Shown here: positions 14,776 to 24,387 of the stretch, in pieces
Position numbering within the stretch: the stretch's first letter is position 1
Layout: each line of letters starts with the position of its first letter
Source: UBA1351 sp964563505
Lineage (GTDB): Bacteria; Bacillota; Clostridia; Lachnospirales; Vallitaleaceae
Length of the DNA: 64,000 bases
Assembly (NCBI GenBank): GCA_964563505.1
Contig: CAZLXW010000008.1
Coordinates: forward strand, 1 to 64,000
Reading direction: 5' to 3'
The notes under the pieces: model-generated
The model's database searches: none
What the model was told of the DNA's origin: nothing
Seen by the model: the letters and a program-made list of their open reading frames with translations, nothing else
Translations under genes and position numbers: made by a program

Positions 14776-15616
14776 TGGAAAAGGTGGAACCGGTAAAACA
14801 ACAGTAGCTAGTGCGCTCATTCAATTATCACATGCGAAAGCATTTGCGGATTGTGATGTGGATGCACCAAATTTAGATTTAGTTATGCATCAAAGGTGTG
14901 AACCAATCAAAACAGATTATTTCGGGATGCCAAAAGCAATTATTCATGAAGAAGTGTGTATCGAATGTGGTCAGTGTCAAAGTCAATGCAGATTTGATGC
15001 AATTACATACAATCAATTCAATGAAACGTATCAAGTTAATCTTAATGCCTGCGAAGGCTGTGGTGTATGTGAATTGATTTGTCCGGTAGATGCCATACAT
15101 TTAGAATCTCTTGTGGATGGACAAATGCTGCTATATAAAGATGAACGTGTTTTTTCCACTGCAAAGTTAAAAATGGGAAGTGGAACATCAGGAATGTTAG
15201 TGACCCGGGTAAAAAAACAAATGATGGAAGAAGAAATAGATACTAATATTGCTATCATTGATGGGTCGCCAGGGATTGGATGTCCCGTTATTGCATCAAT
15301 AAGCGGTGTAGATTATGTCTTAATTGTTGCAGAACCGTCTTTATCGGGGATTAGTGATATGGAACGTATTATTTCTACAGCCTCAGGCTTTGGCGTGAAA
15401 ACCTTTGTATGTGTCAATAAGTATGATGTGAATACAGAATATACAGATAAAATTGAAGGATATGCAAAAAGGAAGCATTTAGAGTTTGTCGGTCGTATTC
15501 CTTATGATGTAGAGGCAGTGAAGGCAATTAATCAAGGAAATACAATTGTTGACATTGATTGTGCCTCAGGTCGTGCGGTGGGTCAAATTTATGAAACAAT
15601 AAAAAATAAATTATAA
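14753..15616 (+). CDS. Second MinD-type ATPase with 2x[4Fe-4S] ferredoxin
   Basis: 287 residues, paralogue of the preceding gene with the same architecture: SGKGGTGKTT at 8-17, ferredoxin insert with Cys 69, 72, 75, 79 and 100, 103, 106, 110, and IIDGSPGIGCP near 167. The nucleotide-switch stretch is DGSPG rather than DAPPG. The two probably form a heterodimer sharing composite ATP sites, as MinD-like proteins dimerise; this is inferred from the conserved pairing. In Desulfovibrio the equivalent proteins bind ORP and affect cell division. Its start lies within the upstream gene, coupling expression in equal amounts. Confidence 0.88.
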   Translation: MKQLLVLSGKGGTGKTTVASALIQLSHAKAFADCDVDAPNLDLVMHQRCEPIKTDYFGMPKAIIHEEVCIECGQCQSQCRFDAITYNQFNETYQVNLNACEGCGVCELICPVDAIHLESLVDGQMLLYKDERVFSTAKLKMGSGTSGMLVTRVKKQMMEEEIDTNIAIIDGSPGIGCPVIASISGVDYVLIVAEPSLSGISDMERIISTASGFGVKTFVCVNKYDVNTEYTDKIEGYAKRKHLEFVGRIPYDVEAVKAINQGNTIVDIDCASGRAVGQIYETIKNKL

Positions 15617-15628
15617 TGGAGGATATAT

Positions 15629-15985
15629 ATGAAAATTGCAGTAGCGAGTGAAAAAAATCAGGTGACACAACATTTTGGACATTGTATTAATTTTAATATT
15701 TATGAAGAAGAGAATGGATGTATCAAAGAAGCAATATCCATTGATAACCCTGGACATCGACCTGGATTTTTGCCGAATTTTTTAAATGATTTAGGCATAA
15801 ATGTAATTATTTCCGGTGGAATGGGTGGCGGAGCCGTTGATATTTTCAATGAACATAATATTGAAGTCATTGTCGGTGCAAGAGGTGATGCAAGAGAAGC
15901 TGTAGAAGCATATCTTCGTGGAGATTTAGAATCCACCGGTTCTGTGTGTCATGAACATCAACATGCTGATGAATGTGGGGAATAA
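15629..15985 (+). CDS. NifX/DiMoCo-family protein
   Basis: 118 residues, RNase H-like DiMoCo fold, starting MKIAVASEKNQVTQHFGHC and containing ISGGMGGGAVDIF. The GMGGGA loop and the HFGHC histidines are the usual family positions for cluster binding. The C-terminal tail CHEHQHADECGE is His- and Cys-rich and could hold a metal ion. It is the last gene of the operon, 12 bases after the second ATPase with its own GGAGG site. It is distinct in sequence from the DiMoCo protein at 13548, so the operon encodes two possible cofactor carriers. Confidence 0.87.
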   Translation: MKIAVASEKNQVTQHFGHCINFNIYEEENGCIKEAISIDNPGHRPGFLPNFLNDLGINVIISGGMGGGAVDIFNEHNIEVIVGARGDAREAVEAYLRGDLESTGSVCHEHQHADECGE

Positions 15986-15993
15986 ATAGATTG

Positions 15994-17265
15994 TTAATCT
16001 TCGAATAACTTGATTTTAGGTTTCTTGGCACTTATATAGGAATCAAAGGGTAGGTAATTATAGTTTAAAACAACGACAATTGTATTTCCGGATCGATTTA
16101 TAATCTTAAATGAAGTCGTTGCGCATACGTCATTGCTTAGACGTGAGCGATAAGGCTTTGTGACCCAATCCGTGAGTAAGGGGTTTAATAATCGGGTGAA
16201 ATATTCTTCGTTTTCATGAGAAAATCCTTTCGGATATAAACCAAATAATTCTTTGTTGCGATTTCCAAAACTGGATTTATTAATAAATGAATCACTAATC
16301 TGAACACCTCTATCATCAAGAAAAAAACTGCTTTCAATGAAGGTGTAGTTATTTAATAAATCCTTCATCACATGGATGAGGTCTTTCGTGTCAATATGCT
16401 CAAAAATTGTTTTTAAATGACTATTGAAATTCACAATATTAATGAGGACAGATTTCTCATCTTTTTCATATCGAGCATTGGTAATCTCAAGGGCGGATTC
16501 ATAGTCAAATAAATCAATGACATGAAGTATTTGAGGATAATCAAACTCTTGTGTTGGAGAAACGTAATATCCTTGAATCATTTGAGCACCTGACCGAAGA
16601 GCTTTTTCCAAATCAACTTTTGATTCGACACCAGTAGCAATAACTAGAATTCCCATGCGATGAGCAATGCTTGTAATATGCTCAACCAAAAGTTTTGTAT
16701 ATTCAGAATATACTAATTTATTCAACATTTGTTGATTAAGTTTTATAATATCGGGATTAAATAACATAATCTTATCGATATTGTTATAATTTTTTCCAAT
16801 ATCATCGATAGAGATATAAAAACCTTTTTTACGATGATATTTAATAAAAAGGTGAATAAGTGGTAAATCCTCCTCTTCAATAGAAAGGTTATCAATATCG
16901 ATAACAATACGATCAGTAGAAAGGCCGTATTTGTTAGCACAAGCTTCGATGTAGTTTGATTTGATTGCAGGGTTAAAAAAAGACACATTAATATTAATGT
17001 GAAGCATGACTTTTGGATTTTGCTCAGCAATCGGTTTAAATGCTTCAATAGTTTTACAGATACAAAGCTGGTCTAATTGTTCGGATAAGCCCTCTTGGTG
17101 TGCAGCTGTGAAAAGCTCTCCGGGAGATATGATTTGTTGAGTCATTGGATCAACACCACGAACAAAACTTTCCAGACTAAAACTAGAAGCGTCCATTGGC
17201 AGTAAAATAACCTGGAAAAATATTTTTACTGAATGCGTTTGTATTATTTGCCTTATATTTATCAT
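15994..17265 (-). CDS. Degenerate EAL-domain protein, YkuI-like
   Basis: 423 residues. An EAL fold covers about 10-250 but is degenerate. The signature EALLR reads ESFVR (Glu32 kept). The motif normally ending in ITE reads DIDNLS, losing a metal-binding Glu. DDFG reads DDIG (kept). KID reads KLN. AEGVE reads ATGVE, losing another catalytic Glu. QGYYVSP is kept. c-di-GMP hydrolysis is therefore unlikely; it may bind c-di-GMP or a partner. Residues about 260-423 resemble the PAS-like EAL-associated domain of Bacillus YkuI. No membrane segment is seen. It is convergent with the MinD/DiMoCo operon, 8 bases apart and without a clear terminator. Confidence 0.8.
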   Translation of the reverse strand: MINIRQIIQTHSVKIFFQVILLPMDASSFSLESFVRGVDPMTQQIISPGELFTAAHQEGLSEQLDQLCICKTIEAFKPIAEQNPKVMLHININVSFFNPAIKSNYIEACANKYGLSTDRIVIDIDNLSIEEEDLPLIHLFIKYHRKKGFYISIDDIGKNYNNIDKIMLFNPDIIKLNQQMLNKLVYSEYTKLLVEHITSIAHRMGILVIATGVESKVDLEKALRSGAQMIQGYYVSPTQEFDYPQILHVIDLFDYESALEITNARYEKDEKSVLINIVNFNSHLKTIFEHIDTKDLIHVMKDLLNNYTFIESSFFLDDRGVQISDSFINKSSFGNRNKELFGLYPKGFSHENEEYFTRLLNPLLTDWVTKPYRSRLSNDVCATTSFKIINRSGNTIVVVLNYNYLPFDSYISAKKPKIKLFED

Positions 17266-17387
17266 CGCCTGTTATACTCCCATTTATAATTTGCCTTGTT
17301 AATATTGTAACATTACAAAGTCAAAACATAAAGACATTTATTTTAAAAAAAATATGGTTTATAGTAAGAAGATAAAGGGGGCATATT

Positions 17388-18971
17388 ATGTTAAAAGTTT
17401 TTTTGGTTGAAGATGAAAAAATTATGCGAGAAGGGATTAAAGAGAATATTAATTGGACAAAAGAAGGTTATTTATTTTCAGGAGAAGCTCAAGACGGAGA
17501 GCTAGCATATCCAATGATTAGAGATATTCAACCGGATATTGTAATCACCGATATTAAAATGCCGTTTATGGATGGATTAGAACTCTCAAAGTTAATAAAA
17601 AAAAACATGCCATGGATAAAAATTATTATTCTGAGTGGATTTGATGAATTTGAATTCGCAAAAGAAGCTATTAATATTGGGGTTACAGAATATTTGCTAA
17701 AACCCATTGACCGTCAAGAATTGCTTAAAGCAATTAAACGTGTTTCGGATATGATCTATGAAGAGAAGGCAAAAGAAGACTATTATAATAAAATCCATGA
17801 AGAAACAGCAATTAACCAAGCGCTGTTTAAAAAAGAATTTTTCAATAAAATGTTATCCGGTAAATTAGGGGCAGCAGAAATACTGGAAGAAGGAAAAAAA
17901 TTAAATATTGATCTAAGCGGACAATATTACCAAATACTTCTTCTACACATTGATGGGTATGGGATGAGCAAACAAAGCCTTCATCAGGAAAATGAAGAAA
18001 TCATATGCTTAGATCGAGATTTGGAAGGATATGGCTTTATTATAAAAGCTCTCGACGTTCATCAATTAAAAAAATATAGGGACGAATTTATAAAAAATAG
18101 TGTCCAAAGCTTGGAGACCCAGAATGTCCGTTATTTTATCGGCATTGGAGATGAGGTCAATCGATTAAGTCAATTACCTAAGGCCTTTGAGAGTGCAAAG
18201 CGTGTGTTTGCATATCGCTACCTTTTAAATGAGAATAAAGTGATGGAGAGTTCTCAATGTGAGGAAAATAATACATACGCTGAGACAATTATTGATATTG
18301 ACCAATTAAAGCCGGAAGAATTTAATAATCAGAGTATTGAAAAGTTTTTAAAAATAGGTTCAGCAGATGAAGTTGATGCATACTTGAATCGGTATTTTGA
18401 ATGCATTGGTAGTAAAAATTTAAGCTCATTGATGTTTCGACAATATATTGCCATGAATATATACATTTTAGTTGTAACCTTTCTTGATGAATTAGGGTAT
18501 GATCGTAAAAAAATCGAAAGTGTATGTGAAGAAATAAGTGGTGCCCAGATTAAGATGAAACAATTAGATACAATGAAAGAATATGTAAAAGGATTAATCA
18601 AAAATGCTGTTCAACTAAGAGACGCGATTACCACGCAAAAATATACACAAATAATTGAAAAGGCAAAAGAATATATTCAGGAAAAATACAATGATGAATT
18701 TATCTCTTTAAACTCAGCAGCCAATCATGTCAATATGAGTCCGAGCCATTTTAGCGTCATCTTTAGCAAAGAAACTGAAAAAACGTTCACAGAATATTTG
18801 ACGGAAGTCCGTATGGATAAGGCGAAGGAATTATTACGTTGTACATCGATGAAAACATCGGATATTTGTTTTGAAGTCGGTTATAAAAACCCACAATACT
18901 TTAGTTATATTTTCAAAAAAATAAATCACTATACACCAAGAGATTATAAGCAATTGGGGAGGGAAGACTAG
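17388..18971 (+). CDS. YesN-type response regulator, AraC DNA-binding domain
   Basis: 527 residues. The receiver domain (1-120) has the acidic pocket EDE at 8-10, phospho-acceptor Asp55 in IVITDIKMP, and Lys105 in LLKP. A long middle region (about 130-400) is typical of YesN proteins. The C-terminal 100 residues form the double helix-turn-helix of AraC proteins (LNSAANHVNMSPSHFSVIF, TSDICFEVGYKNPQYFSYIF). One base separates it from the kinase gene, so they are one operon. It probably activates the ytfQRT-yjfF transporter genes 1.6 kb downstream in response to an extracellular sugar. Confidence 0.9.
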   Translation: MLKVFLVEDEKIMREGIKENINWTKEGYLFSGEAQDGELAYPMIRDIQPDIVITDIKMPFMDGLELSKLIKKNMPWIKIIILSGFDEFEFAKEAINIGVTEYLLKPIDRQELLKAIKRVSDMIYEEKAKEDYYNKIHEETAINQALFKKEFFNKMLSGKLGAAEILEEGKKLNIDLSGQYYQILLLHIDGYGMSKQSLHQENEEIICLDRDLEGYGFIIKALDVHQLKKYRDEFIKNSVQSLETQNVRYFIGIGDEVNRLSQLPKAFESAKRVFAYRYLLNENKVMESSQCEENNTYAETIIDIDQLKPEEFNNQSIEKFLKIGSADEVDAYLNRYFECIGSKNLSSLMFRQYIAMNIYILVVTFLDELGYDRKKIESVCEEISGAQIKMKQLDTMKEYVKGLIKNAVQLRDAITTQKYTQIIEKAKEYIQEKYNDEFISLNSAANHVNMSPSHFSVIFSKETEKTFTEYLTEVRMDKAKELLRCTSMKTSDICFEVGYKNPQYFSYIFKKINHYTPRDYKQLGRED

Positions 18972-18972
18972 C

Positions 18973-20448
18973 ATGTCTTTATTCGTGAATAAACTTAACG
19001 GATCTTTACAGGATAAGCTTCGAATATTCCTTTATGTCATTCTCGTTCCCTTAGCCATTCTTATGATGGTTTTGTTTGTTTCCATGATTCGTTTTAGTAA
19101 TCGTTATGATACGATTGTGACCAATATTACTCGTGCAAATGACTATAATCTGTCCTTTAAAGAGTCTATCGATTATACAATGTATCGAATTGTTATTGGT
19201 TCAGCTGATTTTGAAAGTTTTGATGAGGAAGAGGGGATTAGAGATCCTTATGCTTTAATTGATAATGCAGAACGAACCTTCATTAATTTGCGTGCAATCG
19301 CAAGCACCGATAAAAGTGAAAAACGTATAAGTAATGTCATAAAACATCTAAACACCTTGGAAGAGCGCATTGATGAGATCAAAGAAAATGTTGAAAAACC
19401 TTTAGAGATCGGAACCTATGAAGAAAATATTTTCAAGTTAGAAACTAACATTTATATTTTAACAGAACTGATTCAAGAACAAATCCAAGAGTATATTTAT
19501 TATGAATCAAGCAGTATGGAAACGGTGCGTCAAAAGATAAATACAGAGATTAATACTACATTAAAAGTGAGTATGATTGCGTTTGTTATTATTTTGGCGA
19601 TTACCTGGTATGTCTCTCGCTTGATTGCGGAAAGTATATCAAAACCCTTGCATGAACTTAGCGAAACGACAAAACTTGTTGCAGAAGGGGATTTTAAGAC
19701 AAGAGCATCGCTTAGCACAGGAGATGAAGTAACAACACTGACCTATAATTTTAACAAAATGATTGAACAAATTGAAGGATTAATTAATGATGTCAAGGAG
19801 GAGCAAAAAAATCTTCGAGAAACAGAATTAAAACTTCTTCAAGCGCAGATTAACCCTCATTTTTTGTATAATACACTAGATAATATTATATGGTTGATTG
19901 AAGCCAATAAAAAAGAAAATGCCATGAAGATGGTCTCTTTACTTTCAGAATTTTTTCGAACATCCCTGAATAAAGGAAAAGACATTATTACCATTGAACA
20001 AGAAGAAGCCCATGTGCGGAGTTACTTACGGATTCAACAATATCGGTATCAAGACATTTTAGACTATACCATATCTATTGATTCAGCGATTAAGCATGAA
20101 AATATTCTTAAGCTAACCCTTCAACCCCTTATAGAAAATGCAATCTATCATGGAATAAAAAATAAACGAGGAAAAGGTATGATTCACGTAAGCGGAAAAC
20201 GCGACGGTGACCTTGTCGTGCTTGTGATTGAAGACAACGGAAAAGGGATAGAAGAAGAGCGTCTTAAATATTTAAGAAATCTACTCGTACATTCTCCTAA
20301 AATGTCAGAAATCGAGGGGTTCGGGATTTTAAATGTTAACGAACGTATTAAATTAAAATATGGAAGGAAGTACGGAATACGTATAGAAAGTCGATATGGC
20401 CATGGAACAAAAGTCACGGTAAGCTTTCCGATAAAAGGAATCGAATAA
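18973..20448 (+). CDS. YesM/LytS-type sensor histidine kinase
   Basis: 491 residues. Membrane helices at about 16-38 and 196-216 enclose an extracellular sensor of about 155 residues. A HAMP linker (about 217-270) and the His_kinase domain with QINPHFLYNTLDN follow; His296 is the phospho-acceptor. The ATPase domain contains LQPLIENAIYHG (N box) and EDNGKGI. It pairs with the YesN regulator directly upstream. No extra sugar-binding lipoprotein precedes it, so ligand sensing may be direct or through the transporter's binding protein. Confidence 0.9.
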   Translation: MSLFVNKLNGSLQDKLRIFLYVILVPLAILMMVLFVSMIRFSNRYDTIVTNITRANDYNLSFKESIDYTMYRIVIGSADFESFDEEEGIRDPYALIDNAERTFINLRAIASTDKSEKRISNVIKHLNTLEERIDEIKENVEKPLEIGTYEENIFKLETNIYILTELIQEQIQEYIYYESSSMETVRQKINTEINTTLKVSMIAFVIILAITWYVSRLIAESISKPLHELSETTKLVAEGDFKTRASLSTGDEVTTLTYNFNKMIEQIEGLINDVKEEQKNLRETELKLLQAQINPHFLYNTLDNIIWLIEANKKENAMKMVSLLSEFFRTSLNKGKDIITIEQEEAHVRSYLRIQQYRYQDILDYTISIDSAIKHENILKLTLQPLIENAIYHGIKNKRGKGMIHVSGKRDGDLVVLVIEDNGKGIEEERLKYLRNLLVHSPKMSEIEGFGILNVNERIKLKYGRKYGIRIESRYGHGTKVTVSFPIKGIE

Positions 20449-20623
20449 AAACTTAAATAATTCAAATGAAATCGACATTTATTTAGTGGTTTTTATTTAA
20501 TAGCGAATAAAAGGACTTAAAACATAAATAAAACGAATGGTTGGCTGTATTTTTAGACATAGAAAATGATTAAACTATAGATGCAACAAAAAATAATACA
20601 AAGGGATTTTTAAGGAGGATTTT

Positions 20624-21700
20624 ATGAAAAAAGTATTGGGATTAGTACTCATCTTATCAATGATTACAGTCATGTTTGTAGGGTGTGGAGAAAATGATGC
20701 GGTAGCAGACACCGGATCGAATGTGGTAGCTGAAACATCAGACACAGAAAGCAATGATACAACATCAACAGACAGTGCAACTGAGTCAAGTGATACAGGA
20801 TCAGATTCACTTGTGGTTGGTTTCTCACAAGTTGGTGCCGAATCAGATTGGCGAACAGCAAATACTGAATCGATGAAAGGGACATTCACAGAAGCTAACG
20901 GATATGAGCTTATTTTTAGTGACGCACAACAAAAGCAAGAAAATCAGATTAAAGCCGTGCGTAACTTCATCCAACAAGAAGTTGATTATATTGTGATTGC
21001 CCCTGTAACAGAAACAGGATGGGATACTGTATTGAATGAAGCATATGAAGCAGGGATTCCCGTTATTATTGTGGACCGTATGATTGATGTATCTGATGAT
21101 GAGTTGTTTGAATGTTGGGTTGGCTCAAACTTTAAGCAAGAAGGCTATGATGCTGTGTCTTGGTTAGCAGGATATCTTGAAGAAAACGGTCGAACAGATG
21201 AAGACATTAATATTGTAACCTTACAAGGAACGATTGGTTCATCTGCTCAAATAGGACGTACTGAAGGTGTCGAAGAAAAAATGGCGGATTATACTAATTG
21301 GACCATGTTAGAAAGACAATCCGGAGAATTCACACAATCAAAAGGGCAAGAAGTTATGGAGTCCTTCCTAAAGTCCTATGATGACATTGATGTGGTTATT
21401 GCTGAGAATGATAATATGGCATTTGGAGCAATCGATGCAATCAAAGCTGCCGGACGTACTTGCGGACCGGATGGTGAGATTACAATTATCTCCTTTGATG
21501 CTGTTCAAGCGGCATTTGCATCTATGATTGACGGTGATATGAATGTATCTGTAGAATGTAATCCACTTCATGGACCACGTGTGGATGAAATTATTCAAAA
21601 ACTTGAAGCGGGGAGTTCAGTTGATAAACTTCAGTATGTTGAAGAAGGTGTATTTCCAGCAGAAACAGCAGCTGAAATCATGCCGACACGTGCATATTAA
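20624..21700 (+). CDS. ytfQ: Furanose-sugar ABC transporter binding lipoprotein
   Basis: 358 residues. Lipoprotein signal with hydrophobic core and the lipobox VGC (Cys near 23), then a low-complexity Ser/Thr/Asp linker (about 27-62), and a type I periplasmic binding domain: VVGFSQVGAESDWRTANTE, then DYIVIAPVTETGWDTVL and PVIIVDRMI. This pattern matches YtfQ, which binds galactofuranose and also furanose arabinose in E. coli. It has a strong AAGGAGG site. A terminator-like hairpin follows, as is usual for binding-protein genes that must be made in excess. Substrate is inferred; arabinofuranose would fit the GH127 enzyme in the window. Confidence 0.87.
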   Translation: MKKVLGLVLILSMITVMFVGCGENDAVADTGSNVVAETSDTESNDTTSTDSATESSDTGSDSLVVGFSQVGAESDWRTANTESMKGTFTEANGYELIFSDAQQKQENQIKAVRNFIQQEVDYIVIAPVTETGWDTVLNEAYEAGIPVIIVDRMIDVSDDELFECWVGSNFKQEGYDAVSWLAGYLEENGRTDEDINIVTLQGTIGSSAQIGRTEGVEEKMADYTNWTMLERQSGEFTQSKGQEVMESFLKSYDDIDVVIAENDNMAFGAIDAIKAAGRTCGPDGEITIISFDAVQAAFASMIDGDMNVSVECNPLHGPRVDEIIQKLEAGSSVDKLQYVEEGVFPAETAAEIMPTRAY

Positions 21701-21717
21701 GAAATCCGTAGTATGAC

Positions 21718-21766
21718 AAAAGGCATAAGTATGGAATCTTCATCATCCAGGCTTATGCTTTTTTTG
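21718..21766 (+). terminator. Hairpin between ytfQ and ytfR
   Basis: GCATAAG (21723-21729) pairs with CTTATGC (21752-21758), followed by seven T. It probably stops part of the transcripts and protects the ytfQ message, giving more binding protein than ATPase and permeases. Confidence 0.65.
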
Positions 21767-21797
21767 TTCAACAAGATCATGGAAAGGATGACATTTT

Positions 21798-23327
21798 ATG
21801 GAGCAAGAAGGCAACGTTTTACTACAGATGCGTCATATTGATAAACATTTTCCTGGAGTTGTTGCTTTATTAGATGTAGACTTTACGTTGCGACAAGGAG
21901 AAATCCATGCACTTATGGGTGAAAATGGTGCAGGAAAGTCAACATTAATTAAAGTATTAACCGGTGTGGAAGAATTTGAAAAAGGGATAATAACTCTTGA
22001 AGGAACAAGAGGTACTTTTATTAACCGTTCACCTCAGGAAGCTCAAGAAAGAGGTATCAGTACGGTCTATCAAGAAGTCAACTTGTGTGAAAACTTATCG
22101 GTAGCCGAAAATATTTTCATAGGACGGGAACCGAAAAAAAACGGGATGATTGATTGGAAGCAAATCAATCGAAAATCAGAAGAATTATTAAATCGTTTAG
22201 ATATTCATATTGATGTTACAAAAGCTCTTGAAAACTATTCTCTCGCTCTACAGCAAATGGTTGCTATTGCAAGAGCGGTGGATATTTCAGCCAAGGTATT
22301 GATACTTGACGAGCCAACATCAAGTCTAGATGAATCAGAAGTGGTAAAATTATTTGACCTTATGCGAAAGCTTAAGAACGATGGGATGGGAATTGTTTTT
22401 GTCACTCATTTTTTGGAACAAGTTTATGAGGTGTGTGATCGCATTACCGTTCTTAGAAATGGGGAGTTGGTTGGTGAATTTGAAGTGGATAAATTACCAA
22501 GAGTACAACTTGTTGCTAAAATGATGGGAAAAGATTTTGATGACTTGGCAAAAATTAAACACTATAAAGAAAAAAATGATGAAAAAGAGGAGCAACGTAT
22601 TGTAGAAGCAAAGCAAATCGAGCATATTGGAACGGTTAAATCCTTTTCTTTGAATATTCATGCCCATGAAGTTGTTGGATTAGCCGGATTATTAGGGTCA
22701 GGGCGTTCAGAACTTGCACGTGCACTTTATGGAGCAGACAAGCCGGATTCAGGGATGTTGAAGTTTAACGGAGAAGTAATTAAGGTGCATGCGCCTATAG
22801 ATGCCATGAAAGCAGGAATGGGATATTTGCCGGAGAACAGAAAAGAAGAAGGTATTTTTGCCGATTTATCTGTACGAGAAAATATCATGATCGCGCTTCA
22901 AGTTAAAAAAGGTATGTTCAAACTTTATACAAAAAAAGAGCAAGAAAAATTTACGGACCGCTATATAGATGCATTGAAAATAAAAACTGCTGACAGAGAG
23001 ACCCCGGTGAAGCAGCTAAGTGGTGGAAACCAGCAGAAAGTGATTTTAGGCCGCTGGCTATTAACGAATCCGGATTTTCTTATTCTGGATGAACCGACCC
23101 GCGGTATTGATGTCGGGACGAAAACGGAGATACAAAAACTTGTATTAAAACTAGCAAGTGATGGTAAAGCAATTATGTTTATTTCTTCTGAGATAGAGGA
23201 AATGTTAAGAACGTGTGTAAAAATGATTGTTTTAAGAGATCGGGAAATGGTAGGGACGCTTAACGAAAATGAGTTAAGTCAAGAAAATATTATGGAAATG
23301 ATAGCAGGAGGTGAGGAACGTGAGTAA
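21798..23327 (+). CDS. ytfR: Sugar ABC transporter ATPase, double domain
   Basis: 509 residues with two ATP-binding cassettes, as in RbsA/YtfR proteins. Domain 1 has Walker A GENGAGKS (about 41-48), and Walker B ILDEPTSSLDESE. Domain 2 has a degenerate Walker A-like GLLGSGRSEL, signature LSGGNQQKV and Walker B ILDEPTRGID. The degenerate second P-loop is usual for this family. It energises the two permeases encoded downstream. The gene overlaps ytfT by 8 bases. Confidence 0.92.
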   Translation: MEQEGNVLLQMRHIDKHFPGVVALLDVDFTLRQGEIHALMGENGAGKSTLIKVLTGVEEFEKGIITLEGTRGTFINRSPQEAQERGISTVYQEVNLCENLSVAENIFIGREPKKNGMIDWKQINRKSEELLNRLDIHIDVTKALENYSLALQQMVAIARAVDISAKVLILDEPTSSLDESEVVKLFDLMRKLKNDGMGIVFVTHFLEQVYEVCDRITVLRNGELVGEFEVDKLPRVQLVAKMMGKDFDDLAKIKHYKEKNDEKEEQRIVEAKQIEHIGTVKSFSLNIHAHEVVGLAGLLGSGRSELARALYGADKPDSGMLKFNGEVIKVHAPIDAMKAGMGYLPENRKEEGIFADLSVRENIMIALQVKKGMFKLYTKKEQEKFTDRYIDALKIKTADRETPVKQLSGGNQQKVILGRWLLTNPDFLILDEPTRGIDVGTKTEIQKLVLKLASDGKAIMFISSEIEEMLRTCVKMIVLRDREMVGTLNENELSQENIMEMIAGGEERE

Positions 23328-24387
23328 GATGCTTCGAGCACGAGTAAAAAAAATAACGGAAATGAAATTGTTTCTTCCCATATTATCCTTGCTACTTGTA
23401 TTAATTATTAATGTGATAAAAACACCAAATTTCTTTAATATAACCATTACAAATGGTGTTTTTTATGGTTATATTATTGACATTATTAATCGTTCTTCAG
23501 AACTTGTTATTCTAGCTGTTGGAATGACTTTAGTTGTAGCTGCATCCGGAGGTGCAGATATTTCCGTTGGAGCGGTTAGTGCTGTGTCGGGAGCAGTAAT
23601 TATATTTATCTTAGGTGGTGGTCAGACAAGTACTGATTTTTATCATGCGCCCTATATTTTAGGAATTGTAGCGGCAGTTTTTGTAGGTGGATTATGTGGC
23701 GTGTGGAATGGGTTTTTAGTTGCAAAGATGAAAATACAGCCTATGGTTGCCACTCTGATTTTATTTACAGCAGGAAGAGGTATAGCTCAGTTAATTACAG
23801 GCGGTCAAATCTTATATTTACGTGTAGATCACTATAAAGGCCTAGGAGGATTTATTCCCGGCGTGCCGTTACCGACTCCGGTCTTTGTTGCTATTTTGGT
23901 CGTTGGGTTGACGTATTTATTGCTGAAAAAAACGCCCATCGGATTATACATAGAATCTGTAGGAATAAATGCAAAAGCCTCAAGATTGGTAGGTCTTAAT
24001 CCGGTTTTTATTCAATTCCTAAGTTATGTCTATAGTGGATTATGTGCAGGTATTGCAGGACTAATTATAACATCCAGGGTATATTCAATTGATGCCAATA
24101 ATGCAGGGTTAAATATGGAATTAGATGCTATTTTAGCTGTTGCTTTAGGCGGTAATAAGTTATCCGGTGGAAAATTTTCACTTATTGGAAGTGTTATTGG
24201 CGCGATTACTATTCAAACGTTAACGACAACCTTATATGCAATGAAAGTATCTGCTGATCAACTTCCGGTCTACAAGGCGATTGTTGTTGTTATTATTGTT
24301 GCATTACAATCCTCAGAGCTTAAACGTATGGTACGAAACCTACGCGCTAAATTAATGACAAATACGACTGAGAAGGAGGCGGCATAA
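23320..24387 (+). CDS. ytfT: Sugar ABC transporter permease
   Basis: 355 residues, BPD_transp_2 (RbsC-like) permease with about nine or ten membrane helices. The family signature GGADISVGAVSAVSGA lies near 85-100, and GGNKLSGGKFSLIGS near 285. GTG 23320 is 8 bases after AGGAGG and overlaps the stop of the ATPase gene; an in-frame GTG at 23311 is inside the ribosome site. It forms a heterodimer with the next permease, as in YtfT-YjfF. Confidence 0.88.
   Translation: MSKMLRARVKKITEMKLFLPILSLLLVLIINVIKTPNFFNITITNGVFYGYIIDIINRSSELVILAVGMTLVVAASGGADISVGAVSAVSGAVIIFILGGGQTSTDFYHAPYILGIVAAVFVGGLCGVWNGFLVAKMKIQPMVATLILFTAGRGIAQLITGGQILYLRVDHYKGLGGFIPGVPLPTPVFVAILVVGLTYLLLKKTPIGLYIESVGINAKASRLVGLNPVFIQFLSYVYSGLCAGIAGLIITSRVYSIDANNAGLNMELDAILAVALGGNKLSGGKFSLIGSVIGAITIQTLTTTLYAMKVSADQLPVYKAIVVVIIVALQSSELKRMVRNLRAKLMTNTTEKEAA

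Noticed and set aside
13548..15985. Nitrogenase cofactor assembly genes
   Set aside because: NifX-like folds alone do not indicate nitrogen fixation; no nifH, nifD, nifK, nifE, nifN or nifB is present.
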